A DNA stretch of 64,000 nt from Nostoc linckia NIES-25 (GCF_002368035.1 NZ_AP018223.1:691016-755015); one strand, 5' to 3'. Numbered from the stretch's first letter, positions 1-8,093 are shown. Made by a program: numbers and translations. Notes: generated from the sequence alone by a model not told the origin.

Positions 1-1031
1 TGTTAGGGCGGGATGAAGAGGTTTCAGAAGCTCAAAAAGTTCAGCGCTACTTGCGGATGCGGATAGTGCTTGCTAATGCAGCAAAGCAAGGAGATGAGGT
101 AATTTCACCTTATCAAAAGTTAATTGAAGTTCAAGAGCGTTTGACTTCAGAACTAGGACATCGACCGTCTTTGGAAAGGTGGGCTACCACTGCTGGTGTC
201 ATGGTATCGGATCTCAGACCGATTTTGGCAGAGGGTAAACGTCGCTGGGCTGAAATTGCCAAGTTGACAGTAGAAGAATTGGAACAAATCCAGTCCCAAG
301 GACTCCAGGCAAAAGAACACATGATTAAGGCTAATCTTCGCCTGGTTGTGTCTGTTGCTAAAAAGTATCAAAATCGTGGTTTGGAATTGTTGGATTTAGT
401 CCAAGAAGGTACTTTAGGTTTAGAAAGGGCTGTAGAAAAATTTGACCCAACTAAGGGTTATCGCTTCAGCACCTATGCTTACTGGTGGATTCGTCAGGGA
501 ATTACACGGGCGATCGCTACTTCTAGTCGCACAATCCGCCTACCTGTTCATATTACAGAAAAGTTAAACAAAATCAAAAAAGCCCAACGCAAGATTGCTC
601 AAGAAAAAGGTCGCACCCCGACTCTAGAGGATCTAGCAACTGAGTTAGAAATGACACCTACACAAGTACGTGAGGTTTTGTTGCGGGTTCCTCGCTCCGT
701 GTCTTTGGAAACCAAGGTAGGAAAGGATAAAGATACTGAGTTAGGAGAATTACTCGAAACTGACAATGTAACTCCAGAAGAGATGTTAATGCGAGAATCT
801 TTACAAAAAGACTTGCATCATCTTCTGTCAGATTTGACTAGCCGCGAACGCGACGTAATTTTGATGCGATTTGGTTTGGCAGATGGTCATCCTTACTCTT
901 TAGCAGAAATTGGACGCGCTCTCGATTTGTCACGGGAACGAGTACGACAAATTGAATCCAAGGCTTTGCAAAAGCTACGCCAACCCAAGCGCCGCAACCT
1001 CATCCGCGATTATTTGGAGTCTCTAAGTTAG
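1..1031 (+). CDS. sigC: Group 2 RNA polymerase sigma factor, 5' end outside window
   Basis: Sigma-70 family subunit that directs RNA polymerase to promoters. The reading frame is open from base 3 and already encodes region 1.2-like sequence (GRDEEVSEAQKVQRY), so the true start lies upstream of the window and the TTG/ATG codons near base 51 are not the start. Visible parts, in order, are region 2 with the core-binding and -10 recognition segment (YAYWWIRQGI), region 3, and region 4 with the -35-binding helix (LSRERVRQIESKALQKLR). The C-terminus is complete. Group 2 (non-essential) rather than group 1 is inferred from the short N-terminal part and the cyanobacterial SigB-E style sequence. The symbol sigC rests on adjacency to furA, the order I recall for Anabaena PCC 7120. 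The family call is certain; the paralogue assignment is probable. Confidence 0.85.
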   Translation, partial: LGRDEEVSEAQKVQRYLRMRIVLANAAKQGDEVISPYQKLIEVQERLTSELGHRPSLERWATTAGVMVSDLRPILAEGKRRWAEIAKLTVEELEQIQSQGLQAKEHMIKANLRLVVSVAKKYQNRGLELLDLVQEGTLGLERAVEKFDPTKGYRFSTYAYWWIRQGITRAIATSSRTIRLPVHITEKLNKIKKAQRKIAQEKGRTPTLEDLATELEMTPTQVREVLLRVPRSVSLETKVGKDKDTELGELLETDNVTPEEMLMRESLQKDLHHLLSDLTSRERDVILMRFGLADGHPYSLAEIGRALDLSRERVRQIESKALQKLRQPKRRNLIRDYLESLS

Positions 1032-1061
1032 TCAATGGTCATTTGTCATTAGTCCTCTTTT

Positions 1062-1100
1062 ACAAAGTCTGAGCGCGGCTTGCCGACGTTCAGACTTTGT
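1062..1100 (+). terminator. Hairpin downstream of sigC
   Basis: A perfect 11-bp inverted repeat (ACAAAGTCTGA / TCAGACTTTGT) with a 17-nt loop starts about 30 bases after the sigC stop codon. No long T-run follows, so it may be a factor-independent terminator of the weak cyanobacterial kind or only a transcript-stabilising hairpin. Confidence 0.45.
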
Positions 1101-1144
1101 GTCTTGTCATGTGACTAGCAATAAAAGACTGTATGCAATACAGA

Positions 1145-1323
1145 TGCTTCAGTGGATTTTTAACTCGGAATTGGATTTGGAAAAAAGGTTAAAGGGCAAT
1201 ACTACTCGCTTTGTGCATTTTTAACTCAGAATTTGGTTTGGGGAAAAGGTTAAAGGGTAAAGGTTAAAGGTTTTTTCTTTCCCTTTTCCCCTTACCCTTT
1301 TCCCCAATACCCGACAAGTATTG
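1145..1323. repeat. Dispersed repeat upstream of furA, copy A
   Basis: An AT-rich head (TTTTTAACTC, GAATTGGATTTGG) is followed by purine-rich GGGGAAAAGGTTAAAGG units and their pyrimidine-rich complement, ending in CCCGACAAGTATTG. The head appears twice in this copy (about 1147 and 1216), so it looks like a partial plus a full unit. The purine and pyrimidine halves can fold on each other. The same design recurs at 1451-1567. Confidence 0.7.
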
Positions 1324-1450
1324 AGACTGCATGTCGATCGCCAGACACAAAACTTATTACAAGCTTATGGCTAATTATTTGCATCTAAGCTTACAGCAGT
1401 TTCCCCAGACCTTTGCTCAAAATATCTTGAAGGTGAGGAACCAATACTGC

Positions 1451-1567
1451 TGCTTCAGTGGATTTTTAACTCGGAATTGGATTTGGGGAAAAGGTTAAAG
1501 GGTAAAGGTTAAAGGTTTTTTCTTTCCCTTTCCCCTTCCCCTTTTCCCCAAAACCCGACAAGTATTG
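1451..1567. repeat. Dispersed repeat upstream of furA, copy B
   Basis: Near-identical direct copy of the element at 1216-1323: the same AT-rich head, the same GGTTAAAGGGTAAAGG run, the same pyrimidine run and the same end (CCCGACAAGTATTG). The small differences are in the number of C and T tracts, as expected for slippage-prone repeats. Confidence 0.7.
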
Positions 1568-1656
1568 GGTGGGGATCGATTGTTAGCTGATTATTCATCA
1601 ATATTTGATGAATTTTTCTTGAGCCTTTAGTAAAGATTCTCAATAAGCAATGATTG

Positions 1657-1686
1657 TTGCAAATTGCTCCCAAGATTTGTTATATT
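1657..1686 (+). promoter_or_regulatory. Candidate furA promoter
   Basis: TTGCAA (1657-1662) and TATATT (1681-1686) are separated by 18 bases and lie 35-64 bases before the furA ATG. The match to a sigma-70 promoter is plausible but is only pattern matching. Confidence 0.4.
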
Positions 1687-1710
1687 CTCAACTAACAAGC
1701 TTTGTTGAGA
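1686..1710. promoter_or_regulatory. Inverted repeat at furA promoter, candidate Fur box
   Basis: TCTCAAC and GTTGAGA form perfect 7-bp arms around an AT-rich centre that is itself partly palindromic (AACAAGCTTTGTT). It overlaps the -10 box and the expected transcription start. FurA is known to autoregulate in Anabaena, so this is a reasonable operator candidate. It does not obviously match the classical 19-bp iron box. Confidence 0.35.
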
Positions 1711-1720
1711 AATATTAGCT

Positions 1721-2176
1721 ATGACTGCCTACACCACTACTTCACTCAAAGCAGAACTGAACGAACGGGGCTGGCGTTTAACTCCCCAGCGCGAAACAAT
1801 TTTACACATTTTTCAAGAACTTCCGCAAGGTGAACATCTGAGTGCGGAAGATCTTTATCATCGGTTAGAAACTGATGGCGAAGGGATCAGTCTGTCAACT
1901 ATTTATCGGACTTTGAAGTTGATGGCGCGAATGGGGATTCTACGGGAACTAGAACTAGGTGAGGGACATAAGCATTATGAACTCAACCAGCCCTATCCAC
2001 ATCACCACCATCACTTAATTTGTGTTCGCTGTAACTCAACCATTGAGTTTAAAAACGACTCAATTTTAAAAATTGGGGCGAAAACTGCTCAAAAAGAAGG
2101 CTTTCACTTACTTGACTGTCAAATGACCATCCATGCTGTATGTCCCAAGTGCCAACGAGCGCTGATGCCGCTTTAG
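1721..2176 (+). CDS. furA: Ferric uptake regulator FurA
   Basis: Fe(II)- (and possibly haem-) responsive DNA-binding repressor of iron uptake and oxidative stress genes. It is 151 aa, the usual Fur length. The N-terminal winged helix ends in the recognition segment LSTIYRTLKLM (58-68). The C-terminal dimerisation and metal domain has the His-rich HHHHHLICVRC and two CxxC pairs (C101/C104 and C141/C144), plus C133. This five-Cys pattern is what I recall for Anabaena FurA, and most of the protein reads the same as that sequence from memory. The start ATG fits the family length. It lies between sigC and a convergent gene, and transcription from that convergent gene would run antisense to furA. 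Little doubt about identity. Confidence 0.95.
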   Translation: MTAYTTTSLKAELNERGWRLTPQRETILHIFQELPQGEHLSAEDLYHRLETDGEGISLSTIYRTLKLMARMGILRELELGEGHKHYELNQPYPHHHHHLICVRCNSTIEFKNDSILKIGAKTAQKEGFHLLDCQMTIHAVCPKCQRALMPL

Positions 2177-2307
2177 CAGTTGGGTAGATAAAAAACGAAA
2201 CTACTCAAATTAACCAAATAAATGGAATTTTGAGCAGTTCCTTTCTTTGCTGTTACTGGAGGCAAGCAACCAGTTGAGGACTGATACTAACAACACCAAA
2301 GCGGATG

Positions 2308-3444
2308 CTAAAAACGTCCGCTCTTAAGATCCTTGAGGCTAATGCCGTAGAATTCTTGGGCTTGTTTAATTGCTTTTTTGGTGTCATCTGCCATTACACC
2401 GTTGAGCTTGCCTTTATAAAAACCGCGCTCCCGCAATCGCGTTTGGATTTCCAGGACGCTAAAGTCGCTTTTTGGGGCAGTATTTATCGAGCTATATAAT
2501 TTAGCTCTAGTAGTTGGCCCAGCAACACCGCTTGCTGCCAAGAAATTAGCTGCTTGAAATCTCTTGACGGCATCGGCAGTGTAGGGGCCGTAGTAGCCAT
2601 TTGGCTCTCCCTCTAAATATCCTGCTTGAATTAGGTGTTCTTGAAGTAATCTTACTGGCTCACCGCGATCGCCAATGCGGAGTTTGCTTCGATCTGCTAC
2701 CTTTTTAGGAGCTTCTTCTCCATCACCAACACCAACTGGTGGCAATTTACTTAATGTTGCCGGGCCAACAATCCCATCAACGCTTAAGTTGTAAGAATCT
2801 TGGAAGCGCTTAACAGATTCTTCAGTAATCGGGCCAAATATTCCCGTAGCGTTTCCGTAATAAAAGCCTGCGACTCTTAAGCGTTCTTGCAAAACTCTAA
2901 CATTTTCGCCTTCATCTCCCTTCATCAAATAGTTAGAATCACGGCGTTGGTTGGTTGCTGAACTAGCTAAACTTGTAGCACTAGTTTTTTTAGCTTGTGT
3001 AGTCGCAGCAGTTTTTTTAGCTTGTGTAGTTGTGGTACTAGGCTTTTTAGCTTGCCAGCTTTCTAATTTTTGTAAAGTGGTCGAGCCAACAACACCGTTT
3101 ACTTGTATGCCAGCAGCCTTTTGGAAGCGGCGCACAGATTCTTCTGTGGATGCGTCATATACTTGGGTAATGGGAGCTTGATAAAAACCTGCTGATTTTA
3201 ACTTTTGTTGTAAATTTCTGACAGAAGGGCCTTGGTCGCCTTTTTCTAGTGCCATAACGCTGCTGACAGCACTGAGGATAGACAAAGACAGAGCAAGGGG
3301 CAGCATATACTTCCAAGCCTTTCCAGAAAGCCGTCCCCAGTCTGGTGCAGTTGCATTGTTTAACAAAGAACTGAGCGAAATCAATTCACTGGGCGTGCCG
3401 TCTTCATAGGCGTAAGCTAGGTGTAAATACGCAAGATTCTCCAT
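2308..3444 (-). CDS. Peptidoglycan-binding repeat protein (alr1690-like)
   Basis: Probable cell-wall-associated protein with no catalytic domain visible. After about 45 residues there is one hydrophobic segment (46-65, YMLPLALSLSILSAVSSVMA) acting as a signal or anchor. Then come three full PG_binding_1 domains (about 66-128, 172-235 and 251-315), each with the pattern GDxGxxVxxLQxxL, GxFGxxT, VxxFQ and G.VGxxT, and a fourth degenerate copy at the C-terminus. A Thr/Lys/Ala-rich linker (about 134-165) separates the first two. The start is preceded by AGGA. It begins 9 bp after cobN ends on the same strand, so the two are probably co-transcribed, and its 3' end faces furA. In Anabaena the orthologous gene is reported to give a read-through transcript (alpha-furA) antisense to furA. 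Confidence 0.85.
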   Translation of the reverse strand: MENLAYLHLAYAYEDGTPSELISLSSLLNNATAPDWGRLSGKAWKYMLPLALSLSILSAVSSVMALEKGDQGPSVRNLQQKLKSAGFYQAPITQVYDASTEESVRRFQKAAGIQVNGVVGSTTLQKLESWQAKKPSTTTTQAKKTAATTQAKKTSATSLASSATNQRRDSNYLMKGDEGENVRVLQERLRVAGFYYGNATGIFGPITEESVKRFQDSYNLSVDGIVGPATLSKLPPVGVGDGEEAPKKVADRSKLRIGDRGEPVRLLQEHLIQAGYLEGEPNGYYGPYTADAVKRFQAANFLAASGVAGPTTRAKLYSSINTAPKSDFSVLEIQTRLRERGFYKGKLNGVMADDTKKAIKQAQEFYGISLKDLKSGRF

Positions 3445-3453
3445 ATTTTTTTC

Positions 3454-6400
3454 CTACACCATTGATTTTTCTTCGATAACTGCTTCAGCTTGATGTACTA
3501 GGTTTCTCAACGTTTCTAGTGTTCCTATATTTACATCCTGCCATAAATTGCGCTTGTGTGCTTCTAATAATCTTTCAGCAATATCACGCAGTGCATAAGG
3601 GTTTTTTTCCTCAATGAATTCTAAAACAACTGGATCGAGTAAATAAGCTTGTACAATGCCTTGATACATATAATCTTCGACACATTTAGTTGTAGCATCA
3701 TAGGCGAATAAATAGTCCACTGTTGCTGCCATTTCAAAAGCACCTTTATAACCGTGACGCATGACTCCCGAAATCCACTTAGGATTAACTACGCGAGAAC
3801 GATACACCCGTGCGATTTCTTCTCTTAGTTGGCGGATTCGCGGTTGGGCGGGTATAGAATGATCCCCAAAATAAATTTGAGGATTTTTTCCTTGTAGAGA
3901 ACGCACCGCAACTGTTAAGCCTCCCTGGAATTGGTAATAATCATCAGAATCGAGTAAGTCGTGTTCGCGGTTGTCTTGATTGTGGAGTACGACTTGCATT
4001 TGGGCTAGGCGTTGCTCGAAGATTTCGGGGGTGGGGTTAAGAGGCAGAGGGGCAGGGGGCAGGGGGCAGGGGGAACTATTATCTCCCTTGCTCCCTGCTC
4101 CCTGCTCCCCTGCCTCCCCTGCTGAGGAGTAGGCGTAAGAACTCCAGTTGATATAGGCGCGGGCTAAGTCTTGGTCATCTGTCCAGTTTTGCGATTCTAT
4201 TAGGCCTTGGAGCCCGGCGCCGTAGGCACCTGGGCGAGAACCAAAGATGCGATAAAGCGATCGCTCTTTTGCTGTTTCTAAAGTTAAACCTTGTTGAGTC
4301 CACAAATCAGTCTCTTGGCTAACTGCAACCGCGAGAGGGTTTTGTTCTGGGGGTTCATCCAAGTTTGCTACTGCTGTCACTGCTTGCGCGAATAAATCAA
4401 TTAAGTTAGGAAATGCATCGCGGAAGAATCCGGAAATTCGCAAGGTAACATCTACACGGGGACGCCCCAAAACTGCCAGAGGCAAAATTTCAAAATCCAC
4501 GACTCGCCGTGCTGCACCATCCCATACGGGTCTGACTCCCAGTAAAGCCAAGGCTTCGGCAATGTCATCGCCTCCAGTTCTCATGGTGGCAGTTCCCCAC
4601 AATGATAAGCCTAGTGTTTTTGGATACTCACCATGTTCTTGGGTGTAATATTCAACGAGGGTTTCGGCGGCTTTCCTGCCGATATCCCAAGCTGTTTCTG
4701 TGGGAATGGCGCGAATATCCACAGAGTAAAAGTTTTTACCCGTTGGTAGAACTTCCGGGCGTCCGCGGGTGGGTGCGCCAGATGGGGCGCTGGGGACATA
4801 TCCGCCATCGAGTCCGTGTAATAAATAGGTAATCTCTTGGTCAGTTTTTTGTAAAGCGGGAAGGAGGCGATCGCGTATCCAGTCGAGGGTAGTGCTGAGT
4901 GGGGAGTGGGGAGTTGGGGAGATGGGGAGGTGGGGAGTGGGGAGTTCTGAATTCTGAATTCTGAATTCTGAATTCTGGCTTATGATTTGTTCTACTAGCA
5001 GGGCGGCGTGTTGTTCTAGGACTTCAACAATATCACCGATGGTGCGACATTCTGTGCCATTGACTACGGAATATTGACCGCTAGTCATGGAAAGGTCTGC
5101 TGTTAGGGGGTCGAAGTCTAGACCCCAGTCTTGGGCTATGGCGCGGGTAATGCCTGAAGAATAGCGATTGGGTATGCGAGCGATCGCTACTATTAAATCT
5201 CTTAATTGCTGTCCTTGGGGACATTGCCCAAAAATGTGCAAGCCGTCGCGGATTTGAGCTTCTTTGAGTTCGCAAAGATAACCATCTAATGAATTCAAAA
5301 TTTTAAATTCATAATTTAAAATTTCTTCGTTTTGGATTCCTAAATCGAGATGTAAATTTTCTTGAAGAATTAATTCCCGGATGCGATCGCGAATTGTTGG
5401 TAAACGGGAAGGATCTAAACTTTCCGCTTCATAATACTCATCAATTAAATTTTCTAACTGTTGCAAAGAACCGTAAAGTTCTGCGCGAGTCATGGGCGGC
5501 GTCAGGTGATCTATAATCACAGCTTGGGCGCGGCGTTTGGCTTGGGAACCCTCACCAGGGTCATTGACAATAAACGGGTACAGGTGGGGAAGTGCGCCAA
5601 AAGCTACTTCTGGATAACAATTACTCGATAAAGCCACACTTTTACCCGGTAGCCATTCTAAATTTCCGTGTTTGCCCACATGAACTACAGCATCAGCACC
5701 AAAACATTCTCTAACCCAATAGTAAAAAGCCAAATAAGCATGGGTTGGTTCTAAATCTGGTGCATGATAATTCAAACTGGGGTCATGATCGTAACCCCTT
5801 GGTGGTTGAATTCCCACAAAAATGTTGCCGAGTTGAATTCCGGGAACGGCGATTGGTGATTGGGGATTGGGGATTGGGGATTGGGAAGAATCTTCCCCAG
5901 TCCCTAGTCCCCAGTCCCCAGTCCCCAGTCCCCACCGTTCGCTAATACCCTGCCTAACTTGTTCTGGCAAAGCAGCGAAATATTCTTGATACTCTGCCCA
6001 AGAGAGACTTTGCTGCACCGGACGCCATTCTCGACTTTCGGGATCGTTGGTGATGCCAGATGTTAGCCGTTGAATCAACTCATCTCCTTGAGCAGGTGGA
6101 TTTTCTACTTCATAACCTGCTTGGTGTAAAGCTTGCAGGATTTCTACACAACTAGCTGGGGTATCGAGTCCTACACCATTAGCAAGGCGTCCATTGCGGT
6201 TGGGGTAGTTTGCCAGAATTAGGGCAATTCGGCGCTCTTGGGGTGGTTTTGAACGCAGTCGCACCCAATTTGCTGCTAGTTGAGCAACGAACTCGATGCG
6301 ATCGCTCACTGGTTCATAAACTACCACATCTGTCTCTAAATCGGAATTACGAGCTTGCACCGCTTTAAAAGACACAGCACGAGTAATAATTCGCCCATCT

Positions 6401-7782
6401 ACTTCTGGTAGCGCTACATTCATCCCAATATCGCGGGGAGAAAGACCTTTAAACTCTAACTCCCACTGTTCAACTGAACCGCCACTGAGGATAACTTGCA
6501 ATACAGGCACATCTAATTTTTCCCATAGTTCGGTTTGGGGTGTCTCGCTTTCTAACCTTGCTAGAGAAAAACTGGTGGTATTAAGCAGCAGTCCAATTGC
6601 TTCGGCTTCTTTGGGTTGAAAAAATTCACTCAGTTCAAATTGAACATCCGGTTCGCGCAATGAGGAAACAAAAATTGGTACGGGTTGTAAATTTTTCTCT
6701 ACTAAGGCTTGGCATAAAGCATCGATTACCTTAGTGTTTCCCGCTAAATAATGAGCGCGGTAGAAGAGGATGCCGACTTTGGGGATTGGGGACTGGGGAT
6801 TGGGGACTGGGGATTGGGGACTGGGGACTGGGGACTGGGGACTGGTGATTTGGGACTGGGGATTGGGGACTGGGGATTGTAAACTTTGAGGTTCAAACGT
6901 GGATGAATCCAGTTCAAAGGTGGATAAATCCAGTTCCGAGGTGGATGAATCTAGTTCTGAGGTGGATGAATCTAGTTCTGAGGTGGATGAATCTAGTTCT
7001 GAGGTGGATGAATCCAGTTCCGAGGTGGATGAATCCAGTTCTGAGGTGGATGAATCTAGTTCTGAGGTGGATGAATCTAGTTCTGAGGTGGATGAATCTA
7101 GTTCTGAGGTGGATGAATCCAGTTCTGAGGTGGATGAATCCAGTTCCGAGGTGGATGAATCCAGTTCCGAGGTGGATGAATCCAGTTCAAACTCTCCCCT
7201 GCTCCCCTGCTCCCCTGCTCCCCCACTCCTCACTCCCCATTCATACAATCCCACACGCGGGATGCGCCGGGGTGGTGGAGGATTGTATGTAGTTAACAGA
7301 CAAGTGTCAGCAATAAATTGCAAAGCATTGACAAAATTTTCTACGCCGCCTTCGCTAAAATACTGCCATACCTGGTTAACAATGCCTAAAGGTACGGTAG
7401 ACTGGGAGATTAATTCGGGATCGAGACTGTCGTCTCCGGGCATTACAATAAGGGTTGTACCATTACGTTGCACAATTTCCTGCACTACTTCTAAGCCATA
7501 AGCCCAGTAGGAACGTCCTCCTAAGAGGCGCAGAATTATTACCTCAGCATGTTCTAAAACTTGCTCTGCGTAAGTATCTATAGTTAATTGTTGCTGCAAT
7601 TGCAACAGGTTGGCGACTCTGAATGTGGGAAAGGGTGCAGGTAATTTGCCAAGCGCAGCTGCCAAGGTTTGAATGTCGGTATCAGCAGCCGTAATCAAGA
7701 CTAAGGTCGCTGGAGTTTGTTCTATAAAAATTAAACTCTCTGACTGATTCAATCCACCCGATATGCCACTAATACGATGCAT
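3454..7782 (-). CDS. cobN: CobN/magnesium-chelatase H-type subunit with repeat insertions
   Basis: Large subunit of the CobN/ChlH family, which binds the corrin or porphyrin ring for metal insertion; cobaltochelatase in B12 synthesis is the likely role. Family blocks include HVGKHGNLEWLPGKS, FIVNDPGEGSQAKRR, GTATMRTGGDDIAEAL, FFRDAFPNLIDLF and SRPGAYGAGLQG. At 1442 aa it is longer than I expect for cyanobacterial CobN (about 1200-1300). The excess is low-complexity sequence coded by tandem repeats near residues 175-334 (heptad ELDSSTS repeated about 14 times, then Pro/Gln/Ser-rich), 616-645, 935-961 and 1221-1251. The reading frame stays open through all of them. The conserved blocks flank the inserts, so the enzyme may still be functional. 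No cobalamin riboswitch was recognised upstream. Very likely correct family; symbol by family and synteny. Confidence 0.88.
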   Translation of the reverse strand: MHRISGISGGLNQSESLIFIEQTPATLVLITAADTDIQTLAAALGKLPAPFPTFRVANLLQLQQQLTIDTYAEQVLEHAEVIILRLLGGRSYWAYGLEVVQEIVQRNGTTLIVMPGDDSLDPELISQSTVPLGIVNQVWQYFSEGGVENFVNALQFIADTCLLTTYNPPPPRRIPRVGLYEWGVRSGGAGEQGSRGEFELDSSTSELDSSTSELDSSTSELDSSTSELDSSTSELDSSTSELDSSTSELDSSTSELDSSTSELDSSTSELDSSTSELDSSTSELDLSTFELDSSTFEPQSLQSPVPNPQSQITSPQSPVPSPQSPVPNPQSPIPKVGILFYRAHYLAGNTKVIDALCQALVEKNLQPVPIFVSSLREPDVQFELSEFFQPKEAEAIGLLLNTTSFSLARLESETPQTELWEKLDVPVLQVILSGGSVEQWELEFKGLSPRDIGMNVALPEVDGRIITRAVSFKAVQARNSDLETDVVVYEPVSDRIEFVAQLAANWVRLRSKPPQERRIALILANYPNRNGRLANGVGLDTPASCVEILQALHQAGYEVENPPAQGDELIQRLTSGITNDPESREWRPVQQSLSWAEYQEYFAALPEQVRQGISERWGLGTGDWGLGTGEDSSQSPIPNPQSPIAVPGIQLGNIFVGIQPPRGYDHDPSLNYHAPDLEPTHAYLAFYYWVRECFGADAVVHVGKHGNLEWLPGKSVALSSNCYPEVAFGALPHLYPFIVNDPGEGSQAKRRAQAVIIDHLTPPMTRAELYGSLQQLENLIDEYYEAESLDPSRLPTIRDRIRELILQENLHLDLGIQNEEILNYEFKILNSLDGYLCELKEAQIRDGLHIFGQCPQGQQLRDLIVAIARIPNRYSSGITRAIAQDWGLDFDPLTADLSMTSGQYSVVNGTECRTIGDIVEVLEQHAALLVEQIISQNSEFRIQNSELPTPHLPISPTPHSPLSTTLDWIRDRLLPALQKTDQEITYLLHGLDGGYVPSAPSGAPTRGRPEVLPTGKNFYSVDIRAIPTETAWDIGRKAAETLVEYYTQEHGEYPKTLGLSLWGTATMRTGGDDIAEALALLGVRPVWDGAARRVVDFEILPLAVLGRPRVDVTLRISGFFRDAFPNLIDLFAQAVTAVANLDEPPEQNPLAVAVSQETDLWTQQGLTLETAKERSLYRIFGSRPGAYGAGLQGLIESQNWTDDQDLARAYINWSSYAYSSAGEAGEQGAGSKGDNSSPCPLPPAPLPLNPTPEIFEQRLAQMQVVLHNQDNREHDLLDSDDYYQFQGGLTVAVRSLQGKNPQIYFGDHSIPAQPRIRQLREEIARVYRSRVVNPKWISGVMRHGYKGAFEMAATVDYLFAYDATTKCVEDYMYQGIVQAYLLDPVVLEFIEEKNPYALRDIAERLLEAHKRNLWQDVNIGTLETLRNLVHQAEAVIEEKSMV
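4030..4125. repeat. Heptanucleotide-type repeat inside cobN (insert A)
   Basis: Runs of GGGGGCA and their near-complement CTCCCTG/CTCCCCTG form a low-complexity block encoding a Gly/Ala/Ser then Pro/Leu-rich linker (about residues 1221-1251 of CobN). Frame is kept. Similar runs occur in intergenic DNA elsewhere in the window. Confidence 0.75.
4893..4978. repeat. Heptanucleotide-type repeat inside cobN (insert B)
   Basis: GGGGAGT/GGGGAGG units are followed by four tandem GAATTCT units (period 7). They encode a Pro/Ser/His and Asn/Ser/Glu-rich segment at about residues 935-961 of CobN, in frame. Confidence 0.75.
5850..5935. repeat. Heptanucleotide-type repeat inside cobN (insert C)
   Basis: GGGGATT units on one side and CCCCAGT units on the other form an inverted-repeat STRR block. 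It encodes a GLGTGDWGLGTG then PIPNPQSP segment at about residues 616-645 of CobN, in frame. Confidence 0.78.
6778..6882. repeat. STRR array GGGGACT/GGGGATT inside cobN (insert D1)
   Basis: About fifteen consecutive 7-bp units of GGGGACT or GGGGATT on the + strand. On the coding (minus) strand they read as Pro/Gln/Ser/Val repeats (SPVPNPQSP). The many regularly spaced G4 tracts on the + strand could form G-quadruplexes. Confidence 0.85.
6893..7192. repeat. 21-bp minisatellite inside cobN (insert D2)
   Basis: About 14 tandem copies of a 21-bp unit (GAGGTGGATGAATC plus TAGTTCT or CAGTTCC variants), three heptamers long, so each copy adds seven residues without shifting frame. The coding strand reads ELDSSTS repeated. 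No frame on either strand is stopped by the unit, which is why spurious long ORFs also appear on the + strand here. Copy number is likely to vary between strains. Confidence 0.9.
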
Positions 7783-8093
7783 AATCTTCTATTACCGTCT
7801 TAAACTATTGGTTAGTACACAATAAAAAAGGAGCCAGAATTCAGAATTCCGAATTCAGAAGGCTCCATACTTTAATGTATGGAGTTTTAACAAGGAAGAA
7901 TTTTGAACTTTGTTTCGCCCACAAGTGGACGAAGTTTCGACTAATACTCATCACCGGCTCAAGCTCTGATTTCTCCTGAATTCTGACGCCTTGGCAGAGC
8001 ATCTCTATCTTTGCTCCTGAGTTTTGAGTTTTTCCTTAAGAAAAATAAACTTTCGTCCTTGCATTCAGCCCTCTCTTACCAGAATGATTGAAA
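7783..8093. other. Divergent intergenic region with hairpins (cobN / sensor kinase)
   Basis: About 310 bases between divergent starts. It contains GGAGCC/GGCTCC arms around GAATTC-type heptamers (7829-7866), a perfect 8-bp hairpin CTCCATAC/GTATGGAG (7863-7884) and a near-perfect stem TTCGCCCAC/GTGGACGAA (about 7916-7935). Promoters for both genes must lie here. No B12-box sequence was seen, although a riboswitch would make sense for cobN. Confidence 0.5.

Noticed and set aside
6893..7192. Regular array that might be a CRISPR
   Set aside because: Units are directly abutting 21-mers with no spacers, no cas genes nearby, and they are translated inside CobN.
6899..7501. Long Asp/Ser-rich or Arg/Trp-rich reading frames on the + strand across the cobN minisatellite
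   Set aside because: They exist only because the 21-bp unit lacks stop codons in every frame; the minus-strand CobN frame has the conserved flanking domains.
7783..8093. Cobalamin riboswitch upstream of cobN
   Set aside because: No B12-box-like GCCACTG core or matching architecture could be found by eye on either strand.
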